Assembly: GCA_964019135.1 (NCBI GenBank)
Contig: OZ025258.1
Location: 14,787,771 to 14,851,770, forward strand
Direction: 5' to 3'
Length of the DNA: 64,000 bases
Source of the DNA: Arenicola marina
Lineage: Eukaryota; Annelida; Polychaeta; Arenicolidae
Positions 24,023 through 35,047 of the stretch are shown piece after piece; the first letter of the stretch is position 1; the number at the start of each line of letters is the position of its first letter. The notes under the pieces are model-generated. The model was not told the DNA's origin, did no database searches, and saw nothing but the letters and a program-made list of their open reading frames with translations. The position numbers and the translations under genes are program-made.

Positions 24023-27000
24023 CTGCAAAGATATAAGAATAACCCTTGATAGTCATCATTCTCTTCACTACAATAGTAATCCTTGCGGGTCGACAAAATA
24101 CTGGCTGCAACGCAATCGGAAGGACACTATAAATATGTCAGATATTGGTGTTAGTACCAGCAATACGATATCAGATATAAATATATATATGTATATAAAT
24201 ATATACATAAGATATAAAACCACATTTAATAACGATTATTCTGCATCAGAACATTATAGATATTAATGCAATGCAAAACATAACTGCCCAGCAATATATA
24301 CAGTTAAAAAAATCCCACAATGGGCAAAAAAAGTTTTTTGATAAAATGCCTCCCGCATATGTAACTCTCGGCATTTCCTTCAAACATAATTACGATATTA
24401 CCCAAGAATATAAAAATACCTTCGAGATACATCACAAGCCACATGACCAGACTTACAAAGGGCGGGCGGTTGCAACTTGAGATGACCAAAGGTTCCTGCT
24501 GACATATGCTGAGACATATCCAAAAGATTTTATTGGTTAACGAACGAACAATAGCCTTGTCCGCGAGACAAATTATCTAGTTATTTTACTCCCCACACAT
24601 ATCTCACGCCGTACTCACTCGCCGCGCCGTCGACGCAGGTCCTTTGCCTCTTGTAGAAGATGTGTCCCACTTGATCTACGGGCTCGACGAAGCTTTGGCT
24701 TATGAAGTAGCAGTTGCCGCTTCCAAATACATAGAAGACGCAATACGAGTCAGCTTCGCAACTTGAGCGGCAATCGGCGTCGGTAGGGATAAGGGGCTTC
24801 AAGGATCCCAAACCGTTCGAACGTTTGTCGGTAGAGGGTACCCATAACTCCTGCCCGCACGCTGGAATAAAATAATCCACATTTTAAATGGGCAGTTATG
24901 GGTAACTAGACATATAGGAACCGAGATGGTCGATTTCGAACAGCTCGTAATGAGTATTATCATGTTTCAGCTATATCTTCTTTTACTATGTTATCAGTTG
25001 ATATTGCATTGAGGCATGAAATTTATGTTGGTATTAGAATGTTGTTCATGTGGGAAAATTTGCACTTGCTCAAATCAAATGTTTTTGCTACACAATTGTG
25101 TTCCGTATGAGGAGTTTTTCCATGAATGTCAATCAATTCATACTCTTGGTATATCACTGAATATAAACCATCACTAACGACGGCGGTATTGAGTAAAACT
25201 TTACCCAAAGAATCAGAAATAGTCTCCCACTCAATATGTACGCTCGGTTATCTTGCTAGGCCTGTCCAATTAACGCACAAGCAACGTACATGTGTAAAAT
25301 TGACATACTAAACATGTATTATGTGATATATTGTTAAACCTGTCAAGTGGGAAATAAGATAATTGTTTTAAAGAAAGCATCGGTTGGTCGACAGTCACAC
25401 GGTCAAACCGTGTGCCAACGGACTCAACAATTATCACCACCGCCACGTACACACTATTAGAGCATCATTCATAACGTCATGCATACAAGCCACACACACA
25501 TTCATAAGTGTCATAATACAAACAATATCAACGCGATCATCTCAAACTCTGATTGGCTAAAATGGTCGACCCCGATTAGTGAAAAAAAATTGTAATCGTA
25601 ACGTTGATCGAAACTTTAGAACATGCACTAAGCTTACAATGCGTGGAAAACGGGCCCTCCAATGGCAACGTTTGTCGAAAAGTTGATTTTTTGCAATGAA
25701 ATTTACAAGGTATTGCACATCGTGTCAACAGAGCATTAGACGCATCATAACGTTAGCGTTTATATGAAGGTGGCTGCATAGTTATGGCAAACTGATACAT
25801 TTCTTTCAGGACGCAATTTATGTAAGCATCATACACCAAGAGCCAGAGGGCAGTGGAATTGCGGTTGTCGTTGGTAGGGTTGTCGTTGGCAGGGTTGTCG
25901 TTGGTAGGGTTGTCGTGGATGCCGAGATGGGGGTCACGACTGAGCTCGTGGTCGTCACTCCTGTACACGCCATCGTGTACTCAACGAAGTCGTTGTCCTT
26001 GATGCGGGACTCCAGGTCGGTGGCCACATTACGGGGCTCACAGTCCCCGGTCCCGGCCTTGGTGTTGTAGCTCAGCCCCTTACAGACAGAGGCCGCGTTT
26101 AGACACCGCAAGAGACAGGACTCTAAGTTGAGCTCTGTGGTAAGCGGCGGGTCTGTTTGATCACTCAAGTCATAACGACCTTCGTAGGTAAAGACACACG
26201 CTGCAAAGATATAGAGGATCGCATATATCATTAACGATTCTCTTCGTGAACATGGCAACATTTATAAGTAAATATGCAAGCTGTAACGGCGTCTATGTTA
26301 ACGGTTAAGAGATACGAACGCATTTTAACAGTTGGCTTTGAAAATGCGAAAGATATTTGAAAGACATTAGAAGTGTAAACAAACGTTTGTTGAGGATTTA
26401 TTTTGTTTAACATGGGTATCGGCATAACGTGTACGTCTTGCAACCAGAAAAAAAACTCGCGCCAAGACATTTTCAATCCCTACGTTACTGTGACTGGTTC
26501 GGCCCTATCCATAGAAATGCAGGGCGTGAAGAGCGACCTAACCACTTTTCGATAAATCAAGGGATGTTCTCCGGTTTTTTTTCTTCGGATACAGCCTCTT
26601 CGTATGAGTAAAAGAAGGAACAACGTCAGCTTAAATTCTGACTCTTAAATACTCACTGGCTGATCCCCACACACAGACTCTCTGCCTTCTGTAGGACGTG
26701 GTTCCCGGTTCGTCCCGTAGTTCCAGGAAGCTGTCGTTGATGAAGTGACACGCGGAGTTGGACAACTCGTAGGAGACGCAGTCGGCGTCCGCCTCACATC
26801 CGGCCCGACACGTAACTGGTCCTAGCTGCTGAGGCTTCAGGACTCCGCGACCCCCGGATCCTTGATTGAAGGAGGCCACCCACACCTCGGGATCGCACAC
26901 TCTCACTGAATGACAACAAAAACACATATCTTATGTATGTAGCAACAATAATTTAAAATGCTTCAGAATAGTTTTAAAATAATTTAATGTATTATACAGA

Positions 27001-28299
27001 TAATAAATGTATCGAACAAATAACTTAATGTATCGAGCAAATAACTTAATGTGTTACACACATACTTTAATGTATTAAACCCATAATTGTATGTACTAAA
27101 CCCATAATTTTATGTATTAAACACATAGTTAATGTATTAAACAAATAGCTTAATGCATTAAACAAATAATTTAATGTATTAAATAAATAATTTAATGTAT
27201 TAAACAAATAATTTAATGTATTAAACAAATAATTTAATGTATTAAACAAATAATTTAATGCATTAAACAATTTAATGTATTAAACAAATAATTTCATGTA
27301 TCAAAAGAATAGCTAGATGCAAGAGAACAGTAATTGTTGATATTCAATATCGGGATAATGGTATGTATTAAAGGTAACACTTTAAATTTGGATGAAATGC
27401 ATGTCTTTTCCCAGGGCAGAGTGTATGAGATTCAGATCTTCCGGCTTGAGGACGGGTGAGCAAGGTAGAAGAAATCGGTATTTGTGATTATTATATGAAA
27501 ATATTTCCAATTGCACACCCTCTGGTGAATTTTTAGGATACTACCGAGCCGCTAAACAGATATTCTTCATTTTAACCTCCATTTCACAAAATGACCAAGT
27601 TTACCTGGGTTTCACGAAATGACCAAAACTTGACACCTGCTACGAATATGTAATGTTACTACCATGCAGCTCAATATTGAGTCATTATCACTAGCAATAG
27701 CTCTTTGCAAAGCTTTAAACTAGTGCCATACAGGAAACTCACGAATTGGGGATTCCCCTGTAAATGACGTATCGAGTTGGGGATTCCACTTTAATTGACA
27801 CCCGCCGATGTTTGCCGATGTTTTTCTTATTATGGGTTAAGCTGAACAGAATAATTGTATGTGCATAGAAACAGCTATTGCGCGTAAATAGAGAATACTT
27901 TCATGAATATAAAATAATATTTCATACATGTGAAAAAACGAACTGTTGGTATATAAGCTCTATAATAATAATAATTGTGTGTGTCTTAAATGCGAAATTC
28001 TCACCTGAGGCGGTTGTTCTCGCAGATCCATTCTTGGCCGTGAAGTGGTAAACCGCGAACGCTACGAGACCTAAGACCGAAGCACTCAACAACACACCGA
28101 GAGCAAGAGCACAACGAAAGCCGACTTTTCTGCGCGGGGGCCGTTGCTCTGTCTCTTGAGCAGACGTTTGGGTCACGCTTTCATATGTGCCTTGGTCGCC
28201 GTCTATCGTCTGATAGGTCTGTTTGTAGTGCGCCTCTTCTGGACGGAGATCCGGACGGTCATCTGACGGTATCGGACGTGAGGCTGGGATCTGATCCAT
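23721..28299 (-). CDS. Type II membrane protein with four PAN/apple domains (5 exons)
   Basis: The exons on the minus strand are 28299-28005, 26905-26657, 26200-25835, 24861-24619 and 24022-23721. They join in phase 1 throughout and give 484 residues plus stop. Residues 1-58 form a hydrophilic cytoplasmic tail with YQTI (29-32) and YESV (39-42) spaced by six residues. Residues 59-86 are the only membrane segment. No signal peptide is seen, so the topology should be type II. The ectodomain is PAN-a, PAN-b, Thr/Pro linker, PAN-a, PAN-b and a Thr-rich end. PAN/apple domains bind proteins or glycans, so a surface receptor or adhesion role is inferred. The last exon might instead splice onward, since GTGAAA overlaps its end. 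The whole locus is absent from duplication copy B. Confidence 0.7.
24619..24861 (-). CDS. Exon 4: PAN-a domain
   Basis: Acceptor TTATTCCAG and consensus donor GTGAGT, phase 1-1. The translation includes CGQELWVPS, DCRSSCEADSYC, GNCYF and RQRTC, the six-cysteine PAN-a pattern of exon 2. Confidence 0.8.
25378..25755. repeat. Dispersed repeat, copy 1
   Basis: About 375 bases similar to 32640-33010 and 54430-54622. Shared blocks include CAACAATTATCAC, CTGATTGGCTAAAATG, AAGCTTACAATGC and TCGAAAAGTTGATT. A GGT..AAACCGTGT palindrome stands near one end. It is probably a non-autonomous DNA element; no coding frame. Confidence 0.6.
25835..26200 (-). CDS. Exon 3: PAN-b domain and Thr/Pro linker
   Basis: Acceptor CTTTGCAG, phase 1. 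The sequence CVFTYEGRYDL, SCLLRCLNAASVCKGLSY, GDCEPRN, EYTMACTG is followed by a linker of TTTLP repeats, likely O-glycosylated. The chosen donor GTATGA at 25834 keeps phase 1; it is weaker than the others, so the 3' edge is uncertain. Confidence 0.65.
26657..26905 (-). CDS. Exon 2: PAN-a domain
   Basis: Acceptor TTGTCATTCAG and donor GTGAGT, phase 1-1. The translation includes CDPEVWVASF, TCRAGCEADADCVSY, SACHFI and RQRVC, a six-cysteine PAN domain. It follows the membrane exon directly. Confidence 0.8.
26985..27300. repeat. AT-rich 21-bp minisatellite in intron 1
   Basis: Units of TTAATGTATTAAACAAATAA are repeated about 14 times, most regular at 27140-27270. On the minus strand the unit contains TTAAATTATTTG, close to TTAACTTATTTG in the intron array of the plus-strand PAN gene. 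Confidence 0.8.
27301..28004. other. Intron 1 remainder, nothing seen
   Basis: AT-rich DNA between the minisatellite and exon 1 with no recognisable feature. Confidence 0.4.
28005..28299 (-). CDS. Exon 1: cytoplasmic tail and signal anchor
   Basis: The ATG at 28299 is in a good context (CAG before, G after). The exon ends at a textbook CAG|GTGAGA donor in phase 1. It encodes 98 residues: an acidic/polar tail with Tyr25, Tyr29 and Tyr39, a basic RPPRRK stop, a membrane helix from GFRCALALGVL to VAFAVYHF, and the start of the ectodomain. YQTI-x6-YESV resembles an ITAM. Confidence 0.75.
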
Positions 28300-28920
28300 C
28301 TGGTGTTCGGGATACGCAGCTATGGTTATGTGGCATTCCCTACTACATGCCGAGATAAATGAACTGAGTATTATGAAATTGAGAATCTATATACAGGATC
28401 TTAGTGTCGTGTTATACTACCTGGTTGCTGTCGCCACGGGACGGTAGTCAAGCGGCATTCGGCTAGCTATCACGGCCGGAGAGGTGGAAGTTTTTTGTTA
28501 AGAAAACGCTGGGTTCGCTAGGGTTAACGTACTAGAGCGACACTCATGCGGAGCGCTCCTGTTTGTTATCGCCACCGGGTCCCTGTTCGCCCCCCCCCAC
28601 CACCCCCCACCGACCCGCACCGCTGCCACGCACTTGTAATACCCAAGACAAGCCTCTCCAAAAAAAAATCGTCACACTTAAGTGACAGTATACTTCAGAC
28701 CAATCTTGACTTGTCTTCACTTCGCTGTCTACTGAGGGTATTTCCCTGTACATTTGCATCTATTTATGTATCACACTTGCCGGATCTGAAGCAATAGGGG
28801 GCGTGTGAAACGTGTGGCAATTGATTTCGGGCCAGTAAATGCGCTGGTTTATTATAATAAGGGTGATCTACAGCTATGCCATGCCCAGTTAGGAGTTTGT
28901 GGGTTTCACCCAAGATATGT
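28300..28920. other. Upstream region of the PAN receptor gene
   Basis: Apart from the possible TATA box and a C-rich stretch near 28590-28615, nothing is recognised. The block ends where copy A homology resumes. Confidence 0.4.
28388..28397 (-). promoter_or_regulatory. Possible TATA box for the PAN receptor gene
   Basis: On the minus strand TGTATATAGA lies about 90 bases upstream of the ATG. That would give a short 5' leader. Support is positional only. Confidence 0.3.
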
Positions 28921-29609
28921 ATATACGTCATCATCAGAAAAAGTTGATCGGCCTAAAATCGGGCAATTAATCTGTTAATGAAACCTTGTCTACAGTGGCT
29001 TGTTCTCTCGTTACATGGTGGCAGGAAATAGCCCGATTCAACAAGCAAGTAAACGGATATCAGCAGAACACCAGATTGACTTATGGCCAACCTTTCTGTT
29101 CGCATACAGAACTGTCTCGCCTTGGACAGTTGTCTACCAGTTAATGACGGAAAATTTTTCAGTGAAATACGCAATCGTACACAAGGGAAGCATCCCGTAG
29201 GTGGCACGGTGATAACTCTTTTCATGATAATGATTCCCCAGGTTGCAAGCTTTCAGGCAGCCCTCTTCGCCTTTCGCGAAACGGGTCTCTCAGTGTCTTG
29301 CAGATGGTAACATTTAGAATGTGGGCTGGTCAGCAGTGTCTCCCTCTCGTGAACGATTTCAAAACGATTACTATTCCGCTGAGCGCGAGATCAAGATTCC
29401 CGTCTTGTGCCGATAGACGGCGCCACACAAAGATTCCGTCTTCTGCCTACAGGTGGCGCGTGCGTCAGGGAGGGGTTCCGAGGAAATGAGGCCGACAGCC
29501 CTGGGAGTCACACGACGAAACACCGAAAAAAAGGTTTTTTAGATAGTCTCAGCAAACAATTAGAGCTATCAGTGGCGACTGCGAGAGATACACGGTGCGT
29601 AAGAGAAAC

Positions 29610-29882
29610 ATGTCGTTAGCTGTGTTTAGGTCGAAGGAGCCAGCCTCCTGTGTGGCAAATATTGAAGTCGTAGGGTGGAAAGTCGACCTCGTGATCGTTG
29701 CTAACGGAACCAGAGGACGAAAAATAGCAAGCAGACAAGAATACGCTGGATTTGGCGGAAAAGTTTTTTATAACAATAAAACAGTTTACCCTGGATGTTT
29801 TAACTGGACGCCTCCGCGGTTTGGAAGTTATCGCAATCCTGTTTATATTCGTTTTAGTCGAGCAAAAACGTATTATATATAG
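29610..29882 (+). CDS. Small conserved open frame, unknown (copy A)
   Basis: A 90-codon frame starts at ATG 29610 (MSLAVFRSKEPAS) and ends before the 36-bp minisatellite. Copy B at 50954-51232 keeps the same frame with about five amino-acid changes. That alone is weak evidence given the low divergence of the copies. No domain, signal peptide or membrane segment is recognised. Confidence 0.2.
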   Translation: MSLAVFRSKEPASCVANIEVVGWKVDLVIVANGTRGRKIASRQEYAGFGGKVFYNNKTVYPGCFNWTPPRFGSYRNPVYIRFSRAKTYYI

Positions 29883-29917
29883 TTCTAGAGCGATCGTAGA
29901 GCCACAGAACAGCTAAA

Positions 29918-30632
29918 GTAGCCCCAGCATGTGTTAATGAGGGTGAAACTGTCGTAGTCCCAATCTGCGTTAATATGGGTTATCTGAGTGTGGCCCCAAA
30001 CTGTGTTAATGAGGGTTGAGCTACTGTAGCCCCAATCTCTGTTAATGAGGGTGAGGCTACTGTAGCCCCAATCTTTGTTAATGAGGGTCGGGCTACGGTA
30101 GCTCCAATCTCAGTTAATGAGGGTGGGGCTACGGTAGCCCCAATCTATGTTAATGAGGGTGGGGCTACTGTACCCCAATCTATGTCATTGAGGGTTGGTG
30201 CTAGTGTAGCCCCAATCTCTGTTAATGAGGGTGAGGCTACTGTAGCCCCAATCTATGTTAATGAGGGTGGGGCTACTGTACCCCAATCTATGTCATTGAG
30301 GGTTGGTGCTAGTGTAGCCCCAATTTCTGTTAATGAGGGTGAGGCTACTGTAGCCCCAATCTCTGTTAATGAGGGTGAGGCTACTGTACCCCAATCTATG
30401 TCATTGAGGGTTGGTGCTAGTGTAGCCACAATCTCTGTTAATAAGGGTGGGGCTACTGTAGCCCCAATCTCTGTTAATGAGGGTGAGGCTACTGTAGCCC
30501 CAATCTATGTTAATGAGGGTGAGGCTACTGTAGCCCCAATCTCTGTTAATGAGGGTGAGGCTACTGTAGCCCCAATCTCAGTTAATGAGAGTGGGGCTAC
30601 GGTAGCTCCAATCTGTGTTAGTATGGGTTAGC
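29918..30632. repeat. 36-bp minisatellite, about 20 units (copy A)
   Basis: The unit contains GTAGCCCCAATCTCTGTTAA and TGAGGGTGAGGCTACT. One frame stays open for 149 codons, reading a 12-residue repeat (VAPISVNEGEAT), because 36 is divisible by three. Copy B carries exactly nine fewer units. Confidence 0.9.
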
Positions 30633-32594
30633 CAAGTGTAACCCAGATTTGTGCTAATGAGCATGCGGCAACTCGGCCATAGTTCGATGGTGATTTATAC
30701 CCGTCGTACAGCCATCCAAATATAGCAACAGTAGCCCCCTCCCCCTCCCCCACCCACCCTCTCCTCTCTCTCACCTTTACACGGCGTCTAACATTGGTAA
30801 TCCTATTACCCCACGCCGTTGGCCGTCACCCCCAATTAAGTAAATAAACAGAGCCATAACTCTAAGCCGACGGGTGAGACCCAAGTGGCGCCAGGTGAAG
30901 TGGAATCCTTCTCTTTTCTTGGAGGGATAGGGAGCCGGGAGTGACAATAGGGCAAGGGGAAGGGGGTGCGTGGGGGTAGGGGATCAGGTGGAGCCACAAC
31001 GCCCCATGATGACCAAGTATATTGTCGTTGGGATTTGAAAACACAGCTGCCGTAGCCATTTTCTTTGACAGGACTTAGCACCATAAAAAGGAAAATTATT
31101 TTTTCCAGGACGTTCAAGCTTGGTAGTAATGAGTTTGTTTCGTGGAAAATATTTAATGCCTGTCTTTAAAAATCGTCTTATCGGTCTCGTTTTGCGTAAA
31201 GTGACATTAAAATGCCCGGATGAGCCCAACGCGGTTGCGTGACATGCCCTAGCTGCTTAGAGTATTTTCGTTGCAGCGAGAGTGAAAATCCACCCGATCT
31301 ATTCGACGGACTTCCCTGCTGAAATAGTCATGCGACTCTCACTAGCGTATCGTTAGCTTGTCTTTTCATACTGAGCCCCTACTCGCCTCCCCCCACCCCC
31401 ACAGGCGTGTCCCTAGCAAGATTCGTTAAATGCTTCTGTTCAAGGATTACGTGAGGTCCTTGTCGTTTCTGGAGGCCTTGTCGAGCGGACCACGACACGT
31501 GCTGCCTTCTGCAGAGTAGGATCGCCTTACGCGAGTCTATATTCGAAGTTCCATCTCCTCAACGCTCCAACTTCACTTTAAAAAATGATTGGTTTGGTTC
31601 GGTTTGGTTGTACAGTGAGGACGCTTTAATCAACTCTGGTCATATCGCGCCCATGGGAGAAGGACGAGAAGCATGGGCGTGTCCAAGGTGGGAGGGAGGC
31701 ACAGGGGGCAGCAGCTTACCAACGATGATAAAATCCACAAATAGTACGTAACATGCAGCCTTTACGCGGCTATTCTGAGTAATTGTGACGTTAAAATGTT
31801 ATAAAAGTGACGACACAATGGACGTTCCTAAGCAACCGAATGATATGCCCCAAGCACGTACATGGTATACGTCATCCCGTCAAAGATATGCGTTATGGCG
31901 AGCCAGATGCTGCCTCACTTCTTCTGCTGGATCTAATGAGCTCTGAGACTCTTCGCGAGTTGAGCACGCTGCACGATGAGCTGCTTTGTAAGCATACAAG
32001 CAGGCATGCCAGGGTGTCAGAGGCTCTGTTTGGCCAGCGGAACCAGTTATGATTGATCGTATCTAGCGGTGAGTGCGGGTATGCGAGCGGAGTAGTCGGA
32101 TTCCGCGGAGTGCATAACCGAACGCGGAGATCAATTGTGGTCCGATAGCGCGGTCATGTGGTACATTTTACTCCCGGACCTTACTCCCCACCTAGGGGAG
32201 GATCACGAGGATTTCCAACATGGCGTCCAGGCACCGCAATGCGATAAATATATATAGCGTAGTAATTCTACCTGGAAACATCGTGTCAATACTATGTTAA
32301 CAATGACAATAAAATAAATAGCACAACACGTATCGCCGGGTTGTTTTATTTTATGGTTCTGTTTAATGATCTTCATAATTTGTGCATTTCAGCAAGTGCA
32401 ACATTCACGCGGATCGGGGATTTTGTGTTGGGTTTATATTTATCCGCACACGAGCGGATTGTATCAGTGCGCATGTTACAAATATCTGCGCCGATTACTC
32501 CGGTCGCATATCCGATAACACCCTCTATCTCGGCAGCGGATAACGTCTGTGGTGTGCCTGTATGGCCTTCTGTCTGTCAACGAGAGTCCGTAAT
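30633..32594. other. No supported gene
   Basis: C-rich and G-rich runs occur, with short frames near 31818. Copy B carries an extra block of about 735 bases here (52660-53395). Confidence 0.45.
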
Positions 32595-33010
32595 GCCGGG
32601 TTTACACGGTACGATAATTCCTTCAACAGTCGTAACAACGGTCGAAGCATCGGTCGATCAAGAGTTCATACGGTTAAACCGTGTACCAACCGACTCAACA
32701 ATTATCACTATCGCCACCTAGCGAACATACCATTACGAGCATCATTTAGAGCCACACATACATTCATCACTGTCATAATGCAAGCAATATCAATGAGATC
32801 ACCTTAAACGCTGATTGGCTAAAATGCTCGCCGCTGATTGGTTGACAATTCTCAAATCGTGAAGTTGATCGAAACTTCAGAACCCGCGGTAAGCTTACAA
32901 TGCATCGAAAACCGGCCCTCCAATTGCACAGTTGGTCGAAAAGTTGATTTGTTGCACTGCACTTCACAACGTATTTTATCGTTTGAACAAGGCATTAAGG
33001 CGTCGTTACT
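32595..33010. repeat. Dispersed repeat, copy 2 (copy A)
   Basis: Related to 25378-25755. In copy B the equivalent is shortened by about 300 bases, keeping only the first part. Confidence 0.6.
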
Positions 33011-34380
33011 AAGAAAATATGTTTCTCACCACCAAACCAACTGCAATTTACGTTGCTGACCTGAAAAAAGAAAGTTTGTTTTCCGTCTTTTGCGACCGAC
33101 AATCCGACCCTTGTAGCATGTCTTTTGTGTGTCTGTCTACGTTTCTTTCTTCTAACCGACATATCCATTTTTTATGACCTGGCACATGAGAAACAGACAA
33201 TTTAATACTGATGCCCTTTGACAAAAAATTGCATCGGTTGTCGCTGACAAGTTTGTTTTCATGCCAAAATTAACGTTAAAGCGGATAACACAGACAGGGA
33301 AGTGCTGCCTTTGTGTGTGGAGAAGGCAGTGCGTAAGAGATAGACCTTTAGACATTCGGGGGTTCGGGGCCAGGCCAAACAAATATTTGGGGTTCGACGA
33401 GGGCTGACATTTTTTAGGTGGCCATAGGGAGGTCAAACACATTCTTTTTAAACAAATAAAACCCATCCTTGTCCCCTCCCCCCACCCCTTGGTATCAAAT
33501 GATCCGTTCCTAAGAGGGTTTTTGGAATTAAGGTAATTAAAATGGATGCTCTTGTGAGCCAAGTCACAAATAACATCAAATCATGAATTGGGGATACAGA
33601 GGGGGCGGGGTGGGTCTGCTTGCGCTGGTAGTGGCGATCCTCTTAATACCGCTCGGTATTAAAACTCGCTCCTGGTTGACTGACTGACTGAATTCGTTCT
33701 TTCATTCTGCTTGCAGCAACAGTCTGTTTTCTTTCAAATCAATACACGTCTTTCGCCCACGTAGCTACCACCCGCGCATATGGTCTGCTGTGGGACTACA
33801 GTCCCCTGATGGGTAATTAGCCTGATGGTAAGTTTTTTAGTTGGGTGACGTAATTTAGTACACGTGCAGTTTCTATTCTCGCACTTACCTGGAACAATCG
33901 GAGAGCAACTATCCACAAAAGCAACTCCGATTTATTTCTTGAGCATAACAGCCTGTTGTTTTTATACAATAAAGACCCGACAATGACATGCATGAGTTCC
34001 ACCTGGAGTATGTTAATATGGGAATAAGTGCTAGATAAGCAGCTTTGACATCCTCATAGTCGCCCCTCACCTCTCCCCGTGCGTAGCCAATAGGAAGGGG
34101 AGTCAATTATTGATTGTGAAGGCGGATATCTTCAGCATTTAAGTGGCAACACGATTCGTTTAGAAACATTAAGCCGATCGGGGTGGAGGAATTTGCGGGA
34201 AATTATGACAGAATGGGGAGCACATGTCGATATCATTACAAGATCATGATTATGTCAAGATTAATGCTACTCGGCGGTCATAAACAGGAGCAGTTCTTGT
34301 CTTGCAAACTACCCAACATGCGATGGAAAATTACCACACGTGGTTCTTCTGCTTTCCATGATCGTTAAAACCTTGGTTGG
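33011..34380. other. No supported gene
   Basis: Nothing recognised on either strand; open frames are short and not conserved beyond overall copy identity. Confidence 0.45.
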
Positions 34381-34540
34381 GGTCACCCCGTGGTATAGAG
34401 GGTAGTGCGTTCGGTTATAGGTCGAGCGTGCTCTGCTATACCAGCCCAAGCGGCCGGTGCGTGGTTCGAATGCTACTCGTGCAAAGGGCTATGTTTGTGC
34501 AGGAGAAAGATCCCTGAACATTCTTCGCAGCGAGTAAGGG
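34381..34540 (+). mobile_element. tRNA-derived SINE, type 1 head (copy A)
   Basis: A tRNA-like head (CCGTGGTATAGAGGG) has the B-box GGTTCGAATGC at 34463-34473. The body follows with GTGCAGGAGAAAGATCCC and GCGAGTAAGGG. The body resembles that of the SINE 350 bases downstream, although the head differs. Confidence 0.6.
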
Positions 34541-34880
34541 GTTTCTTGTTGAGACATGACTCCCCTCTCCCTTGATCATTTCCCGTTGTCCCGATATCAC
34601 GCACAATGCATCCTCCTTAAAAACAAGCTTATTCCAAAGACTCATCTCGGAAATAAAAATCTGTATAGGTCACAGGGGCCGTGGCCATTCCAGATTTCAC
34701 GTTAATTTGTTTGCGTTTTAGCGGCACGCTCAGCCCTAATCAAGCGAAACGCACTCAAACAACTGTCACGTCACTCACACGGAGGCGCCACCGCTCACCA
34801 GGTTTTCTGAGATTGGGTTTTGTAAAATTAGATACGAGCAACAGACCGACGGATGAGCAAGCGACTGTCTAAACCAGAAG

Positions 34881-35047
34881 GGGCCGGCCTGGTACCTCAG
34901 TGAGTTAGAGTGCTTACATTATGTGCTCTGATCACCTGAGAACCTAACGGCACGTGGATCGATGGTTCGCGCCCCGCTGTGACGATGTCTGTGTGGTCGC
35001 AGGATAACGATCCCATGTCTTTCTTGGCAAAGAGTAAGGGATTACCC
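34881..35047 (+). mobile_element. tRNA-derived SINE, type 2 head (copy A)
   Basis: The head GGCCTGGTACCTCAGTGAG and B-box GGTTCGCGCCC at 34974-34984 precede a body with GTCGCAGGATAACGATCCC and TTCTTGGCAAAGAGTAAGGG. It is shared with copy B, so the insertion predates the duplication. Confidence 0.65.

Noticed and set aside
29000-29200. A short stretch (WPTFLFAYRT) recalling a Gypsy-type integrase tail
   Set aside because: Only a few residues match, no other element parts are nearby, and the frame is not kept in copy B. Chance is the better explanation.
31818-31946. 42-codon frame MDVPKQPNDM with an in-frame indel in copy B
   Set aside because: A TATA-like TTATAAAAG lies only 11 bases before the ATG, no domain is visible and the frame is short.
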